A DNA stretch of 64,000 bases from NCBI RefSeq assembly GCF_052324685.1, contig NW_027506919.1, positions 336,314-400,313 on the forward strand. Direction: 5' to 3'. The position numbers and the translations under genes are program-made. Source of the DNA: Brachyhypopomus gauderio (taxonomy: Eukaryota; Chordata; Actinopteri; Gymnotiformes; Hypopomidae). Positions within the stretch are counted from its first letter, which is position 1, and each line of letters opens with the position of its first letter. The notes below the pieces were generated by a model. The model was not told where the DNA came from and made no database searches. It saw only the letters and a program-made list of their open reading frames with translations. Positions 62,598 to 64,000 of the stretch are shown here, one piece after another.

Positions 62598-63171
62598 CTG
62601 CGTGGGTTATGCGTGTCTCTGCTTTTGCCTTGAAGCTCCGTTTCGTGTGTGTGAAGTTTGTAAAAATCCTTTGTGACATTCTGACACGAGTTATAATAAT
62701 CTCTCAATTCCGTGAGGGCGCAGCGGGTAAATCTGACCGATGGGCTTCCCAAATCGGCTCGCGCGAAGGCGTGCAGCGTTAACCCGTGCGTGTGCACGCG
62801 GGAAGCAACCGTCGGCCCGTGTCACGGTGGCGGACCTAATCGTGGGAATGAGTGCTGCTCCCGGTGTGACTTCACCTCCTCTTCTGGAGGAACAGGGACC
62901 GCACCAGCCATGAATCCAAGAAGACGAGTGCGTCGGAGTTGATGGGAGAACTGTTTACGATTGAGCTGATCAAAATAATTGTCATCATAAGGAGTTTAGT
63001 GACTCGCCCTGATGTGTTGGACAGCACAGCAGATACGTTTATTTTATTCGCTAATTCCTAATTGGTTTTAGTCGCATCAAGTGATCGTGAGTGTTTATCC
63101 AGCAAACGTTTGTACTTTTCTCCGCATTCTTAGCTGCATTCAAAACCAGCATCTACACCATTGTGCGCTCT

Positions 63172-63239
63172 CTCTCTCTCTCTCTCCTCACTCTCTCTCT
63201 GGCTCTCCCTCTCTCTCTCTCCTCACTCTCTCTCTCTGG

Positions 63240-63286
<47 letters not shown>

Positions 63287-63298
63287 CTCGCTCTCTGG

Positions 63299-63375
<77 letters not shown>

Positions 63376-63387
63376 CTCTCTCTCTGG

Positions 63388-63426
<39 letters not shown>
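63172..63426. repeat. (CT)n tract near klhl13 exon
   Basis: About 250 bp of CT with a few GGCTCTC and CCCTC breaks, 0.5 kb upstream of the klhl13 start codon. Confidence 0.93.
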
Positions 63427-63428
<2 letters not shown>

Positions 63429-63639
63429 CTCCCCCTCCTCTCCAAACCTCCGTATAACAGCTCGCCACTGCAGTCGGCTTTCCTTCAGTCAAGGTGGCAC
63501 TATCCTCCATCTCGGCACCGCCTGCTCGGTGTGGATGTCCCCCCTCGTCTCCACCCGCGTCTTCCTCCCCTCATCTCTCCTTTCATCATCGTCATCATCA
63601 TCATCATCATCGCTTCCAGGAGCTGCCCTGCGCTTTGGG

Positions 63640-63923
63640 TGACTGCTAAAACCGGGTCGCCCCACCTCGCTCTCTCTGAAGTCGGCGATCGTTCGCGCTG
63701 GTTAACGTTTAGCTCCAGTTGCTAACCGACACGCAAGCCGCCTGCGAGCCGTTCGCCTCTTCCTCCTCCTCTCCCTCCTCCTCCGTCGCCGCTGGCCGAG
63801 CTCGGCGGTCCCGTGTCCCTCGCCTCGTTCTCCGCGCCCCGGTCCGGATGTGATGGACGCCCTGGCCGCTCGCCTGTCCCCGGGATCGCGCGTCGCTGTA
63901 GCCCGGAGCTGCTGACGGTAAAC
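63640..63923 (+). promoter_or_regulatory. klhl13: GC-rich 5' leader/promoter of klhl13
   Basis: CpG-rich stretch running into the klhl13 start codon; no splice acceptor precisely before the ATG, so it is probably 5' UTR of a first exon. Confidence 0.5.
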
Positions 63924-64000
63924 ATGCCTCTGAAATGGAAGAGCGGCTCCCCGGTCAGCTGGAAGTTCCCGGTGGCCGTGCTCAAAACGTCCCGCTCCTC
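63924..64000 (+). CDS. klhl13: Kelch-like protein 13, N-terminal exon (cut by window end)
   Basis: Encodes MPLKWKSGSPVSWKFPVAVL then KTSRSS. This matches the start of the vertebrate KLHL13 long isoform, substrate adaptor of a CUL3 ubiquitin ligase that acts on Aurora B in mitosis. Only 25 complete codons are inside the window; BTB, BACK and kelch domains lie beyond. Position head-to-head with wdr44 supports the call. Confidence 0.85.
   Translation, partial: MPLKWKSGSPVSWKFPVAVLKTSRS

Larger units (their letters stand above)
57920..63600. other. Presumed klhl13 upstream region or 5' intron, repeat-rich
   Basis: No recognised exon. A GC-rich island at 58410-58580 holds a 54-codon frame. The rest contains CT, GA and GT runs, minisatellites and a GC-rich patch at 62690-62950. 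Confidence 0.4.

Noticed and set aside
63081-63725. 214-residue Ser/Leu frame upstream of klhl13
   Set aside because: Mostly a CT microsatellite translated as SLSLSL.

Overview
Vertebrate nuclear DNA, almost certainly from a ray-finned (teleost) fish. The window has compact intron-rich genes, very dense CA/GT, CT/GA and GATA microsatellites, many minisatellites, tRNA-derived SINEs of the fish type, short hAT-like MITEs, and a large tandem tRNA-gene array.

Region 1 (1-22,553) is one continuous tandem array on the minus strand. The usual unit is 317 bp and carries one tRNA-Thr(AGT) gene (73 bp) and one tRNA-Arg(TCT) gene (90 bp with a 17-nt intron). I count 70 full-length Thr copies, 61 full-length Arg copies, two Arg copies with a 2-nt acceptor deletion, four internally deleted Arg copies, three Arg copies that have lost the 3' acceptor strand, four Thr/Arg chimeras, and broken ends at both sides. 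An oligo-T terminator follows Arg but not Thr, so each Thr-Arg pair may be one dicistronic Pol III unit.

Region 2 (22,560-23,440) is the array edge: a hAT-type MITE with a perfect 8-bp target duplication, a long near-perfect hairpin, and a lone decayed tRNA-Arg.

Region 3 (about 23,460-35,500, plus strand) is u2surp (SR140), a U2 snRNP-associated splicing factor. I could splice 23 coding exons into a 907-residue protein with RRM, SURP, CID and an RS/RD-rich tail. Its introns hold several minisatellites and TG tracts right against 3' splice sites.

Region 4 (48,611-37,818, minus strand) is wdr44 (Rab11 effector, FFAT motif, C-terminal WD40 propeller): 19 coding exons, 894 residues. It converges on u2surp and probably shares a short intergenic region with it.

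Region 5 (about 50,200-64,000, plus strand) is the 5' part of klhl13. Only its first recognised coding exon (63,924 to the window end) is certain. Upstream are candidate alternative first exons, SINEs, minisatellites and a 1.2-kb TIR element inserted in a minisatellite. The wdr44-klhl13 head-to-head order matches what I recall of mammalian Xq24.

Most long open frames here are translations of microsatellites or of tRNA repeats and are not genes.
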